Source of the DNA: DATDAH01 sp963823495
Lineage (GTDB): Bacteria; Actinomycetota; Acidimicrobiia; Acidimicrobiales; DATDAH01
Assembly (NCBI GenBank): GCA_963823495.1
Contig: CAWGLV010000001.1
Location: forward strand, 930,001 to 994,000
Direction: 5' to 3'
Length of the DNA stretch: 64,000 bases
Position numbers and translations under genes: made by a program. Of this stretch, positions 9,464 to 17,988 are shown one piece after another. The notes beneath the pieces are model-generated. The model worked only from the letters and a program-made list of their open reading frames with translations, made no database searches and was not told where the DNA came from. Position 1 is the stretch's first letter. Each line of letters starts with the position of its first letter.

Positions 9464-12400
9464 ATGGGGACCCAGACGGCGACGATCCTGGTCAGCGACC
9501 TCGTGGGCTCCACGGCGTTGCGGGCCGGTCTGGGCGAGGACCGGGCCGAGGAGGTCCGGCGCCTCCACGACCGAGCGCTGAGCGATGCGGCCGAGCGGGC
9601 CGGGGGCACCGTGGTCAAAGGCCTGGGTGACGGGTTCCTGGTGCAGTTCGCCGGTGCGGCCGAGGCCGTGGGTGCGGCCGTGGCCATGCAGCAGACGGTC
9701 GAGACGCTGGCTCGGCGAGAGGGTCTCGACCTCTCGATCCGGGTCGGGCTGTCGTCCGGAGACGTCACGGTCGAGGACGGTGACTGCTTCGGCATCCCTG
9801 TGGTCGAGGCGTCCCGCCTGTGCAGTGCGGCGGGGGCAGACGAGATCTACGCGGCCGCGGTCGTCACCGTCCTGGCCCGGGGACGCGGGAGCCACGTCGT
9901 CGAGGCCGTCGGGCCGCTCGACCTGAAGGGCCTGCCCGAGTCCCTCGACGTCGACCGGATCGGCTGGGAACCGGTGCAGGCCTCCGCCGACCTGCGGGCG
10001 ACCGCCCCCTACGTGGGGCGCGAGCACGAACGGGCGGTCCTCCACGAGCGTTTCGCCGCCGCCGCGAGCGGTGAGGGCGGCCTGGTGCTGATCGCCGGGG
10101 AACCCGGCATCGGCAAGACCCGCCTGGTCAGCGAGGTGTGCCGGGACGTCGCCACCGATCCCGGTGCGACGGTGCTGGTGGGGGGCTGTCACGACGGGGA
10201 GGTCGGCGCCTTCGCCCCCTTCGTCGAAGCGGTGACGGACTGGTTGCGGGCGACCCCGACGGCGGAGGTCGCGACCGTCCTCGGCTCGGAGGCGGCGGTC
10301 ATCGGTCGCGTGGCGCCCGCGGTGCGCACGGTGCTGCCCGACCTTCCCGCCCCGGCCGACCTGGCGCCGGCCGATGCCGAAGCTCGGCTCAACGACGCCT
10401 TCGGCCAGGTCCTCACCCGGATGAGCGCGACCCGACCGGTCGTCCTCGTCCTCGACGACCTCCACTGGGCCGACGCGGCCACCGTCGCGCTCCTGCGGGT
10501 CGTGGCCCGGAAGGCCACGACATTGCCGGTGCTGGTCATCGGCACCTATCGCGACACGGACCTCGACCGGCGCCATCCTCTGGCCGAGGCCCTGCCACTG
10601 CTGCGCCGGGAGGTCGAGCCGACCCGCCTGGCCCTCGACGGCCTGCCCGCTTCGTCGGTCCGCCAACTGCTGGAGCGGCTGGCCGACCACGAGGTGCCCG
10701 ACGCCTTCGTCGACCTGTTGACCACCCAGACCGACGGCAACCCGTTCTTCCTGCGGGAGATGCTCATCCACCTGACCGAGGTGGGTGCCCTGCGCTTCGA
10801 GGACGGCGTCTGGGTGGCCGATGCCGACCTGGCCACCGCCATCCCCGAAGGCGTCCGTGAGGTCGTGGGCCGCCGTCTCTCGCAGCTGTCGGAGCCCGCC
10901 CAGAAGCTGCTCGGGGTCGGCGCGCTCTTCGAGGTGGCCTTCCCGCTGGCCGAGACGGCTGTCGTGGCCGGACTCGAGGAGGACGAGGCCCTGGACGCGG
11001 TGGACGAGGCCCTGGCGGCCCAGGTGGTCCTCTCCACCGAGGTCTTCGACCACTACGAGTTCTCCCACGCCCTGTTCCGCCAGACGTTGGTGACCGAGCT
11101 GAACCCGAGCCGTCAGGTGCGCACCCACCGCGCCATCGCCGAGGCCCTGGACAAGCGCCTGGACGGTCTTCCCACGCCGGATGAGGCCGCGGCCCTGGCC
11201 CGGCACTGGCACCTCAGCGCCGCCATCCCCGGCGCCGAGCGGGGCGTGCCGGCTGCGCTGGTCCTGGCCGCCGATGCCACCGACCGCTATGCCCACCGGG
11301 AGGCGTTCGACGCTCTCACGATCGCCCTGGAGCTCCTACCCGAGGGGGACGAGCGGACCGCGGAGGTCCTCTGGTCCCGGGCCGAGGCCGGAATCCGAGG
11401 TCGGGTCGAGGGTCGATCGGTCCTCGATGACGTACGGCTGGCGGCGGGGTTGCTGGCCGACGCCGATCAGGCCGACGCCGCCGCCGATGTCGTCGCGGAG
11501 CTGGTGGCGACCGCCTGGGCCGTCGGCGACCGATCGCGGGCATGGGCTCTGGCGTCGATCGGCCGGGAGTTGGTGACCACCTCTCGTCGGGACCGGACCT
11601 GGGTCCTCCTGCGGGAGGCCGAGCTCCAGGAGATCGAGTTCGCCGATGAAGCCCACTCCGGGCTGCCCCTCGACGACGAGGCCCGCCGGGAGCTGCAGGC
11701 GGCCCTGGAGAACCTCGATCCCGAGGATCTGGTCGGCCTCCAGTTCGTGCCCTCCTCCCGAGCAGCCGTCGATGCCTTCCTGGCCAAGGACCCGCCGGCG
11801 GGAGCCGGGATCATGGCGCACTGGGCCCGGGTCGACATCGAGTACCTCATCCCCGAATTCGACGGCTGGTTGGGCGAGTACGTGGCCTCGGGCAACTTCG
11901 ACGGCCTCGTCCTCGGTCGCGCGGTGCTGGCCCGTTGTCTCACCATCGCGGGGCGCCATCAGGAGGCCGACGAGTCCCTCGCCCGGGCGTACGCAGACCT
12001 GCCGAGGGTCCCGGCGACGAGCAACGCGGCGTTCCAGACGCTGGCTGCGGAGTCGCTGATGGGCTACGTGCGGGGTCGCTTCCCGTCGGCGGCCACGGGC
12101 GAGATGCTCCGTGAGCTGGCCGAGAACCCCGACACCCGGTGGGCCTCACTCGCGGTCATGGCCACCAACGGGGTGATCGAAGCCACCGCCGGCCGTCGCG
12201 GAGAGGCGCTGGCCTTTCTCGAGTCGGCCATGGTGGGCGTCGAACGGGCGCCCGGCTATGCCCCGAACTACCCCCTCATCGCCTGCATGGCGACCGAAGC
12301 GCTCTGGCTGCTCGACGACCAGGCGTACCGAGAGACCATCGAGGCAAACCTCCTGGCCAAGGTCATCGAGCCCGACCTGCGGTACGCCGAGGTACTGGCC

Positions 12401-12688
12401 CCCTTGGCCATGGCCCGCCTCTGTGCTCTCGGCGGGCGGGTCGCCGACGGGCGCGCCTGGTGTGGCCGATCGCGGGCCATGGTCGAGGAGCAGGCCACCC
12501 CGCCGCTGATGGTGCAGATCGACAACTTCGAGGCCGAGTGGGAGGTCCGCCTCGGCGCCGAGGGCGACCCCGAGCGGTTCGCGTCGACGGTCGCGTCGGC
12601 CCGCGCCGGCTGTACCGACCCGGCCATGGCTCCGTGGCTCGATCGCTTCGACCGCTTGGAACGCGCCGCCGGCGAGACGTGGTCGTGA
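9464..12688 (+). CDS. class III adenylate/guanylate cyclase-AAA ATPase-TPR regulator
   Basis: 1074-residue multidomain protein. Residues 1-170 form a class III nucleotidyl cyclase domain: TILVSDLVGSTALR carries the first metal aspartate, GGTVVKGLGDGFLVQF the second metal site, and the dimer-arm segment reads FGIPVVEASRLC. Residues about 190-560 are a STAND/AAA ATPase with Walker A GEPGIGKTR and Walker B LVLDDLHWAD. The remaining roughly 500 residues are helical, TPR-like. No LuxR DNA-binding helix-turn-helix is visible at the C-terminus. The ATG at 9464 is preceded by GGAAGG; an upstream GTG at 9422 has no comparable site. This is a common actinobacterial architecture whose ligand is unknown. 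Confidence 0.92.
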   Translation: MGTQTATILVSDLVGSTALRAGLGEDRAEEVRRLHDRALSDAAERAGGTVVKGLGDGFLVQFAGAAEAVGAAVAMQQTVETLARREGLDLSIRVGLSSGDVTVEDGDCFGIPVVEASRLCSAAGADEIYAAAVVTVLARGRGSHVVEAVGPLDLKGLPESLDVDRIGWEPVQASADLRATAPYVGREHERAVLHERFAAAASGEGGLVLIAGEPGIGKTRLVSEVCRDVATDPGATVLVGGCHDGEVGAFAPFVEAVTDWLRATPTAEVATVLGSEAAVIGRVAPAVRTVLPDLPAPADLAPADAEARLNDAFGQVLTRMSATRPVVLVLDDLHWADAATVALLRVVARKATTLPVLVIGTYRDTDLDRRHPLAEALPLLRREVEPTRLALDGLPASSVRQLLERLADHEVPDAFVDLLTTQTDGNPFFLREMLIHLTEVGALRFEDGVWVADADLATAIPEGVREVVGRRLSQLSEPAQKLLGVGALFEVAFPLAETAVVAGLEEDEALDAVDEALAAQVVLSTEVFDHYEFSHALFRQTLVTELNPSRQVRTHRAIAEALDKRLDGLPTPDEAAALARHWHLSAAIPGAERGVPAALVLAADATDRYAHREAFDALTIALELLPEGDERTAEVLWSRAEAGIRGRVEGRSVLDDVRLAAGLLADADQADAAADVVAELVATAWAVGDRSRAWALASIGRELVTTSRRDRTWVLLREAELQEIEFADEAHSGLPLDDEARRELQAALENLDPEDLVGLQFVPSSRAAVDAFLAKDPPAGAGIMAHWARVDIEYLIPEFDGWLGEYVASGNFDGLVLGRAVLARCLTIAGRHQEADESLARAYADLPRVPATSNAAFQTLAAESLMGYVRGRFPSAATGEMLRELAENPDTRWASLAVMATNGVIEATAGRRGEALAFLESAMVGVERAPGYAPNYPLIACMATEALWLLDDQAYRETIEANLLAKVIEPDLRYAEVLAPLAMARLCALGGRVADGRAWCGRSRAMVEEQATPPLMVQIDNFEAEWEVRLGAEGDPERFASTVASARAGCTDPAMAPWLDRFDRLERAAGETWS

Positions 12689-12721
12689 CGACGCAGACGA
12701 CCCCGACCCTCCGCCCGTTTC

Positions 12722-12770
12722 GAAATTGCGTCGGTTGGTCACGCCAGGCGTGACCAACCGACGCAATTTC
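12722..12770. terminator. 49-nt perfect palindrome between convergent genes
   Basis: Two exact 24-nt arms (12722-12745 and 12747-12770) flank a single central A. It sits between the stops of the convergent cyclase and SnoaL genes, and its last bases are part of the SnoaL stop codon. As RNA it folds equally well from either strand, so a bidirectional terminator is the simplest reading. The length and perfection are unusual; a repeated intergenic element or cruciform site is possible. Confidence 0.7.
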
Positions 12771-13200
12771 AGGTCTGGTAGCCCTCCATGATGTGGTCTA
12801 TCCACCACTTGGGCGCCTGTTCCAGGAGCGTGTTCAGGTCGGGGTAGTCCCACCAGCGCACGATGCGGCCCGCCGCGTCGAACTCGTGGACGGAGACGAA
12901 CTTCACCAGGGCCACCTCGCCGGTGTGGAAGCGCCACTCCTCGGCGTGCTCGGTCATGACCAGCGTGTCGTTGCTCAGCACGTGGCGGGGGTGGTGGATC
13001 ATCTCCTCGACCGGGTCCAGGCCGAGGCGGAGGCGGGCGATGATCTGCTCGGGCCCGCGGGCGACGTCGTCGTCGGGCGTGGGGACGTCGGTGTACTCCG
13101 CCTCCGGGGCGAAGAGAGCGGCGAGGCCAACCCAGTCCTTGGCGTAGAGCAGGTCCCAGAACCCCTCGATGGTGGCCTCGTTGCGCGTCGCCTCGCTCAC
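12769..13200 (-). CDS. SnoaL/limonene-epoxide-hydrolase-like NTF2-fold protein
   Basis: 143-residue single-domain protein of the SnoaL-like/NTF2 superfamily. EGFWDLLYAKDWVGLAALF near the start, the central HAEEWRFHTGE and the closing FDAAGRIVRWWDYPDL match the cone-shaped alpha+beta fold and the limonene-epoxide-hydrolase branch. The start is GTG at 13200. Members include epoxide hydrolases, polyketide cyclases and non-enzymatic proteins, so the reaction is unknown. It is transcribed divergently from the ABC importer. Its stop lies inside the 49-nt palindrome. Confidence 0.8.
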   Translation of the reverse strand: MSEATRNEATIEGFWDLLYAKDWVGLAALFAPEAEYTDVPTPDDDVARGPEQIIARLRLGLDPVEEMIHHPRHVLSNDTLVMTEHAEEWRFHTGEVALVKFVSVHEFDAAGRIVRWWDYPDLNTLLEQAPKWWIDHIMEGYQT

Positions 13201-13327
13201 CCGCCCAACCTACGGCGGTCGGGAAGGCCATGTGGACCGGAGGCGGCGGTGGGGACGCCGGTGGACGACGGGACTAGTGTTCCTGCATTCACAGCGGTAC
13301 GGCGATGCCACGGCACAGGGGTGGGCG

Positions 13328-14535
13328 ATGACCGAAGCGGGGGAGGAGACACTGACGCCGACGCAACCGTCACCGGTCGCGGTGGGCGATGCCGAAGCCG
13401 GGACGCGGTCATCGAACTGGTCGAGGTCGAGAAGCGGTTCGGTGACTTCGTGGCCGTCGAGCGCATCCACGTCGGCATCGAGCGGGGCGAGTTCTTCTCC
13501 CTCCTGGGCCCGTCGGGCTGTGGCAAGACGACCACGCTGCGCATGATCGCCGGATTCGAGCAGCCGACTGCAGGGGAGATCCGGCTCGAAGGCGAGGACG
13601 TCTCGAAGGTCCCGCCATACCGCCGCAACGTGAACACGGTGTTCCAGCACTACGCGCTGTTCCCGCACATGACCATCTTCGACAACGTCGCCTTCGGGCC
13701 CCGCAGCGCCAAGTTGGACAAGAAGGAGACCGAGCGTCGGGTCGGTGAGTTGCTGGACGTCGTCCGCCTCGCCGACTACGCCGACCGCAAGCCCAGCCAG
13801 CTCTCCGGGGGTCAGCAGCAGCGCGTGGCGCTGGCCCGGGCCCTGGTCAACTACCCCAGCGCCCTGCTGCTCGACGAGCCCCTCGGCGCCCTCGACCTGA
13901 AGCTGCGCCAAGCCATGCAGCTCGAGCTCAAGCGCATCCAGCGCGACGTGGGCATCACCTTCATCTACGTCACCCACGACCAGGAAGAGGCGCTCACCAT
14001 GAGCGACCGGATCGCGGTGATGAGCGAGGGCCGGGTCGAGCAGGTCGCCGCCCCGACCGAGATCTACGACGGCCCCGCCACTGTGTTCGTGGCCGGGTTC
14101 ATCGGCCAGGCCAACCTGTGGCCCGCCACCCTGGTCGCCTCGGCCGAGGGCAAGGGCACGGTCACGGTCTCGGCCCTGGGGGCCAACCTCCCGGCCCACT
14201 CGACCGGCGACCTGGCCGGTGAGGTGACCCTGATGGTCCGGCCCGAGCGGATACGTGTTGCGGCCGACCAGGCATCGGCCCCCGAGCACGCCGTGCGCGT
14301 GAAGGTCACCAGCCTGGTGTTCCAGGGGCCGGTGGTGCGCCTGGCGGGGGACGCTCCGGACGGCAACGAGGTCCTGGCCCACGTCGGCCCGGACCAGCAG
14401 CTGCCGATGTTGCGGCCGGGTGACGAGATCTGGGCCAGCTGGGACACCCCCGCGGCCTCGGCATTGCCCGGCCGCCCCAGGAAGGCCGCGGCGGCTGACG
14501 AAACCGAGCTCGATGAGATCGCTGAACAGGAGTAG
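13328..14535 (+). CDS. potA: polyamine-type ABC transporter ATP-binding protein, probable 1-base indel near N-terminus
   Basis: ATPase of a spermidine/putrescine-type importer. Walker A GPSGCGKTT, Q-loop VFQHYALFPHMT, signature LSGGQQQRVALARAL, Walker B LLLDEPLGALD and the switch histidine in YVTHDQEEA are all present, followed by a C-terminal TOBE-like domain. The core frame has no convincing start. An ATG at 13328 with AGGGG six bases upstream reads MTEAGEETLTPTQPSPVAVG in another frame, and adding one G to GGG at 13400-13402 joins it to AVIELVEVEKRFGD. The alternative is GTG 13321, in frame but with a poor ribosome site and unnatural N-terminus. It is the first gene of potA-potD-potB-potC. 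Confidence 0.85.
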
Positions 14536-14540
14536 TACCC

Positions 14541-15728
14541 ATGAGTGACCCGACACCCGAACAGATCCGCCGGCAGATGGCCATGAGCCGTCGCCGGTTC
14601 CTCGGTCGATCCAGCCTGGCCCTCGGTGGCCTGGCCCTGGGCCCGAGCCTCCTCGCCGCGTGCGGGGACGACGGTGGCAGCAGCGGGGGTGGTGGCGGCG
14701 AGGATGCGGCCGACTTCACGCCCACCTCCAGCGACTCGTTGCGGATCTCGAACTGGCCGTTCTACATCGACGAGGAGACCGTCGGCCTGTTCGAGACCGA
14801 GAGCGGCCTGTCGGTGGACTACCGCGAGGACGTCAACGACAACGAGGAGTACTTCGCCCGGATCCGGGAGCCCCTGAGCCGGGGCGACGACATCGGCGCC
14901 GACATGTTCATCGTCACCGACTTCCTCGTCAACCGGCTGATCGGGCTGGGCTGGCTGGCCCCGCTGGACAACGAGAACATCCCGAACAAGGACAACCTGG
15001 TGTCCTCGTTGCAGGGCATCGCCTTCGACCCCGACCGCACCTACAGCCTCCCGTGGTTCTCGGGCTTCACCTCGATCGCCTACAACCCACAGCTGACGGG
15101 TCGGGAGATCACCCGCCTGGAGGACCTCTTCGACCCCGAGTTCGCGGGCCAGGTGACGATGTTCAGCGACCTCCGGGACGGCCTCGGCCAGGTCCTGCTC
15201 ACCCAGGGCGTCTCGCCCGCCGAGGTCACCACCGCCGAGATCGAGGCGGCCGTGGCCATGGTGGACGAGGCCAAGAGCGCCGGCCAGATCCGGCGCTTCA
15301 CCGGCAACGACTACGGCGACGACCTGGTGGCGGGCAACGTGGCCATCGCCCAGGCGTATTCCGGCGACGTGGCCCAGCTCCAGCTGGACAACCCCGACCT
15401 GGAGTTCGTGTTCGCCGAGGAGGGGATGATCTCCTGGTCGGACAACATGGTGATGCCGATCACCACGGAGAACTCGACCGGTGCCGAGGAGTGGATGAAC
15501 TACGTCTATGACCCGGCCAATGCCGCCCGGCTCACCGAGTACGTCCAGTTCATCTCGCCGGTCGAGGGGTCGGGCGAGGAGTTGGTGGCGATCGATCCGG
15601 CCTTGGCCGACAACCAGCTGATCAACCCCTCCCAGGAGGTCCGGGACTCGGCCATCGCCTGGCGGGGCCTCACCGACGAGGAGGACCAGGAGTACTCCGC
15701 GATGTACGCCGCGGTGGCCCGGGCCTAG
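14541..15728 (+). CDS. potD: polyamine-type ABC transporter substrate-binding lipoprotein
   Basis: 395 residues. The twin-arginine motif SRRRFLGRSS (16-25) and lipobox LLAAC with lipid-attachment cysteine 41 predict Tat export and lipid anchoring, followed by a Gly/Ser/Asp linker. The mature domain begins LRISNWPFYIDEETVGLFE and continues with the periplasmic binding fold of PotD/PotF proteins. It lies 5 bp after the ATPase gene, inside the transporter operon. Family members bind spermidine, putrescine or related cations; the actual ligand is inferred. Here it would sit on the outer face of the membrane and deliver ligand to the two permeases. Confidence 0.9.
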   Translation: MSDPTPEQIRRQMAMSRRRFLGRSSLALGGLALGPSLLAACGDDGGSSGGGGGEDAADFTPTSSDSLRISNWPFYIDEETVGLFETESGLSVDYREDVNDNEEYFARIREPLSRGDDIGADMFIVTDFLVNRLIGLGWLAPLDNENIPNKDNLVSSLQGIAFDPDRTYSLPWFSGFTSIAYNPQLTGREITRLEDLFDPEFAGQVTMFSDLRDGLGQVLLTQGVSPAEVTTAEIEAAVAMVDEAKSAGQIRRFTGNDYGDDLVAGNVAIAQAYSGDVAQLQLDNPDLEFVFAEEGMISWSDNMVMPITTENSTGAEEWMNYVYDPANAARLTEYVQFISPVEGSGEELVAIDPALADNQLINPSQEVRDSAIAWRGLTDEEDQEYSAMYAAVARA

Positions 15729-15766
15729 GCCCGATCGGCATCGTCGGCGGGCAGGGGATCTGAGCG

Positions 15767-16636
15767 ATGGCGGGCACGGCTGCAGCCGGGACACGGCGGA
15801 AGATCACGCCGTACCTGCTCAGCCTGCCCGCTCTCGCGTACCTGTTCGTCTTCTTCGTCCAGCCGCTGTGGGTCCTCGTTCGGACCTCCCTGTCGACCAG
15901 TGCGGGGTCGGTCTTCGACCCGACCCTGGAGTTCTCCTGGGAGTTCAGCAACTACAGCGACGCGTTCACCACCTACGACCAGCAGATCATCCGCTCGTTC
16001 CAGTACGCGCTGGCGGCGACCCTCATCGCCCTCGTCCTGGCCTACCCGCTGGCCTACGTCCTGGCCTTCAAGGCGGGCAAGTGGAAGAACGTGCTGTTGG
16101 GCCTGGTGATCCTGCCCTTCTTCATCACGTTCATCATCCGGACCCTGGCGTGGAAGACGATCTTCGCCGATTCCAGCTTCTTGACCAGCGTGTTCGACGC
16201 CCTCGGCCTGACCACGAACGGGCGGATCCTCTCGACGCCGTGGGCGGTCATCGGCGGGCTGAGCTACAACTTCCTGCCCTTCATGGTGCTCCCGATCTAC
16301 GTGAGCATCGAGAAGATCGACCCCCGCCTGCTCGAGGCCTCCCGCGATCTCTACGCCAGCGGTGTGCGGACCTTCCGCAAGGTTCTGCTCCCGCTGTCGC
16401 TGCCGGGAGTGTTCGCCGGCAGCCTGCTGACGTTCATCCCCGCGGCCGGTGACTTCGTGAACGCCCAGTACCTCGGCGGGGTCAACCAGGCCATGGTCGG
16501 CACCGTCATCCAGAGCCAGTTCCTGGTGGTGAAGGACTACCCACTGGCCTCGGCCCTGTCTGCGGTCCTGATGATCATCATCCTGGTGATGGTGCTGATC
16601 TACACCCGACTCCTCGGCACCGAGGACCTCGTGTGA
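15767..16636 (+). CDS. potB: polyamine-type ABC transporter permease PotB
   Basis: 289-residue inner-membrane permease with about six hydrophobic segments, starting with LSLPALAYLFVFFVQPLWVLV. The cytoplasmic coupling loop EASRDLYASGVRTFRKVLLP is the conserved EAA motif that contacts the ATPase. The gene lies 38 bp after potD, and its stop overlaps the GTG of potC by 4 bp (GTGA), indicating translational coupling. Forms the channel heterodimer with the next gene product. Confidence 0.93.
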   Translation: MAGTAAAGTRRKITPYLLSLPALAYLFVFFVQPLWVLVRTSLSTSAGSVFDPTLEFSWEFSNYSDAFTTYDQQIIRSFQYALAATLIALVLAYPLAYVLAFKAGKWKNVLLGLVILPFFITFIIRTLAWKTIFADSSFLTSVFDALGLTTNGRILSTPWAVIGGLSYNFLPFMVLPIYVSIEKIDPRLLEASRDLYASGVRTFRKVLLPLSLPGVFAGSLLTFIPAAGDFVNAQYLGGVNQAMVGTVIQSQFLVVKDYPLASALSAVLMIIILVMVLIYTRLLGTEDLV

Positions 16637-17487
16637 CCGCGCCCGTAGAGCAGCAGGAGGCGATCCGTCCCGGGTTCTCCCCACCCCCCCTCCTGCGTCG
16701 CATCGGGGGGTACTTCCTCAACGCCTATGCCGCCTTCGTCCTCTTCTACCTGTTCCTGCCGGTCGCGGTCATCGTCGCCTTCTCGTTCAACAAGCCGATC
16801 GGGAAGTTCAACTTCGTCTGGAAGGGGTTCTCCCTCGAGGCGTGGCAGGACCCGTTCAAGTACCCGGCCCTCGTGGACGCACTCGAGGAGAGCCTCAAGG
16901 TGGCCGCCATCGCCACGCTCATCGCCGTGGTCCTGGGTTCGCTCGTGGCCATCGCGTTGGTCCGGCACCGGTTCCGGGGAGCAGGGGGCATCGACCTGTT
17001 CCTGGTGGTGCCGCTGACCAGCCCCGAGGTGGTGTTGGGTGCCTCGCTGCTGGCCCTCTTCCTCGACTTCGGCTGGAACCTCGGCTTCCGCACCATCGTG
17101 CTGGCCCACGTGATGTTCCAGATCAGCTTCGTGGCCCTGACCGTGAAGGCCCGGATCCGGGGCTTTGACTGGAGCCTCGAGGACGCGGCGATGGACCTGG
17201 GGGCGAACCCCACGCGCACGTTCATGCGCATCACGCTGCCGCTGATCATCCCCGGCATCGTCGCCGCGGCGATGCTCTCCTTCGCCTTGTCGCTCGACGA
17301 CTTCATCATCACCCTGTTCACCGCGGGGGCGACGGTGACCTACCCGCTCTATGTGAACAACGCGTCCAAGACCGCCCTGCCCCCGCAGATCAACGTGCTG
17401 GCGACGATGATCCTGGTCGGCAGCCTCCTGCTGATCGGCCTGAGCGCGGCCTGGCACCGTTGGCGGACCCGCGGCCAGGTGTTCTGA
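16633..17487 (+). CDS. potC: polyamine-type ABC transporter permease PotC
   Basis: 284-residue permease with six predicted helices and the EAA loop AMDLGANPTRTFMRITLPL. SLDDFIITLFT near residue 220 is highly characteristic of PotC proteins. It begins with GTG overlapping the potB stop and is the last gene of the importer operon. Downstream are a CGCCGATCGGCG palindrome and then the promoter region of a lipoprotein gene. Confidence 0.93.
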   Translation: MTAPVEQQEAIRPGFSPPPLLRRIGGYFLNAYAAFVLFYLFLPVAVIVAFSFNKPIGKFNFVWKGFSLEAWQDPFKYPALVDALEESLKVAAIATLIAVVLGSLVAIALVRHRFRGAGGIDLFLVVPLTSPEVVLGASLLALFLDFGWNLGFRTIVLAHVMFQISFVALTVKARIRGFDWSLEDAAMDLGANPTRTFMRITLPLIIPGIVAAAMLSFALSLDDFIITLFTAGATVTYPLYVNNASKTALPPQINVLATMILVGSLLLIGLSAAWHRWRTRGQVF

Positions 17488-17503
17488 CCGCCGATCGGCG
17501 AAT

Positions 17504-17519
17504 TGAGTAGTCCTACTCA
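17504..17519. promoter_or_regulatory. MacR-box-like 16-bp palindrome upstream of a lipoprotein gene
   Basis: TGAGTAG-TC-CTACTCA is a perfect palindrome 85 bp upstream of the lipoprotein start. It closely resembles the Streptomyces MacR box (TGAGTACnnGTACTCA), bound by a NarL/LuxR-type response regulator that controls lipoprotein genes. The match to a lipoprotein target is suggestive; the regulator is not in this window. Confidence 0.5.
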
Positions 17520-17604
17520 GGACACGAGCGTCTCGGCTGGGGCAGACTCCTCCACAGCCCTCGACTGGCGGGGGCGGACAGGCCCCCCCAGGGAGAGGTA
17601 GACA

Positions 17605-17988
17605 ATGCACAAGCGTCTTCTGAGTGTGTTCTTCGTGTTGATGCTGCTCGTCGGCGGCGCCGCGGCGTGTGGCGACGACGGCGGCGGCGACGACGGCGGC
17701 GGTTCGAGCGATTCCGGCTCGGACTCCGGTGACGGCGGCAGCGAGGTCAGCAGCGACAACCCCGAGGTCCAGGCCTACTGCGACGAGGTGAACCAGTTCG
17801 CCGACGACGTCGTCGCGGCCGAAGGCAATCCCGCCGCCCTCGCCGAACTGGCCGGCCCCGCCTCCGAACTCGGTCAGGCCGGTCAGGACCTGGCCGCGAG
17901 CGCCGGGGACCTCACCACGGAGGACTCCGAGGCCCTGGGCGCGTGCTCCCAGGAGGCGACCGAGGCGCTGTCCAGCCTCGGCGGCTAG
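17605..17988 (+). CDS. small acidic lipoprotein
   Basis: 127 residues. A signal peptide (MHKRLLSVFFVLMLLVGGAA) ends at a lipidation cysteine near residue 22, followed by an Asp/Gly/Ser linker and a helical domain of about 80 residues containing two cysteines (AYCDEV and GACSQE) that could form a disulfide. No family is recognised. GGGAGAGG precedes the ATG. Its stop overlaps the stop of the convergent GNAT gene on the four bases CTAG, and a UUCG-capped hairpin lies just beyond. A palindrome like a two-component regulator site is upstream, so expression may be envelope-stress controlled. Confidence 0.85.
   Translation: MHKRLLSVFFVLMLLVGGAAACGDDGGGDDGGGSSDSGSDSGDGGSEVSSDNPEVQAYCDEVNQFADDVVAAEGNPAALAELAGPASELGQAGQDLAASAGDLTTEDSEALGACSQEATEALSSLGG

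Noticed and set aside
13321..13327. GTG 13321 as the start of the ABC ATPase
   Set aside because: It gives an Arg/Gly-rich N-terminus and its ribosome site abuts the codon. The ATG at 13328 plus one G fits better, but GTG is kept as an alternative.
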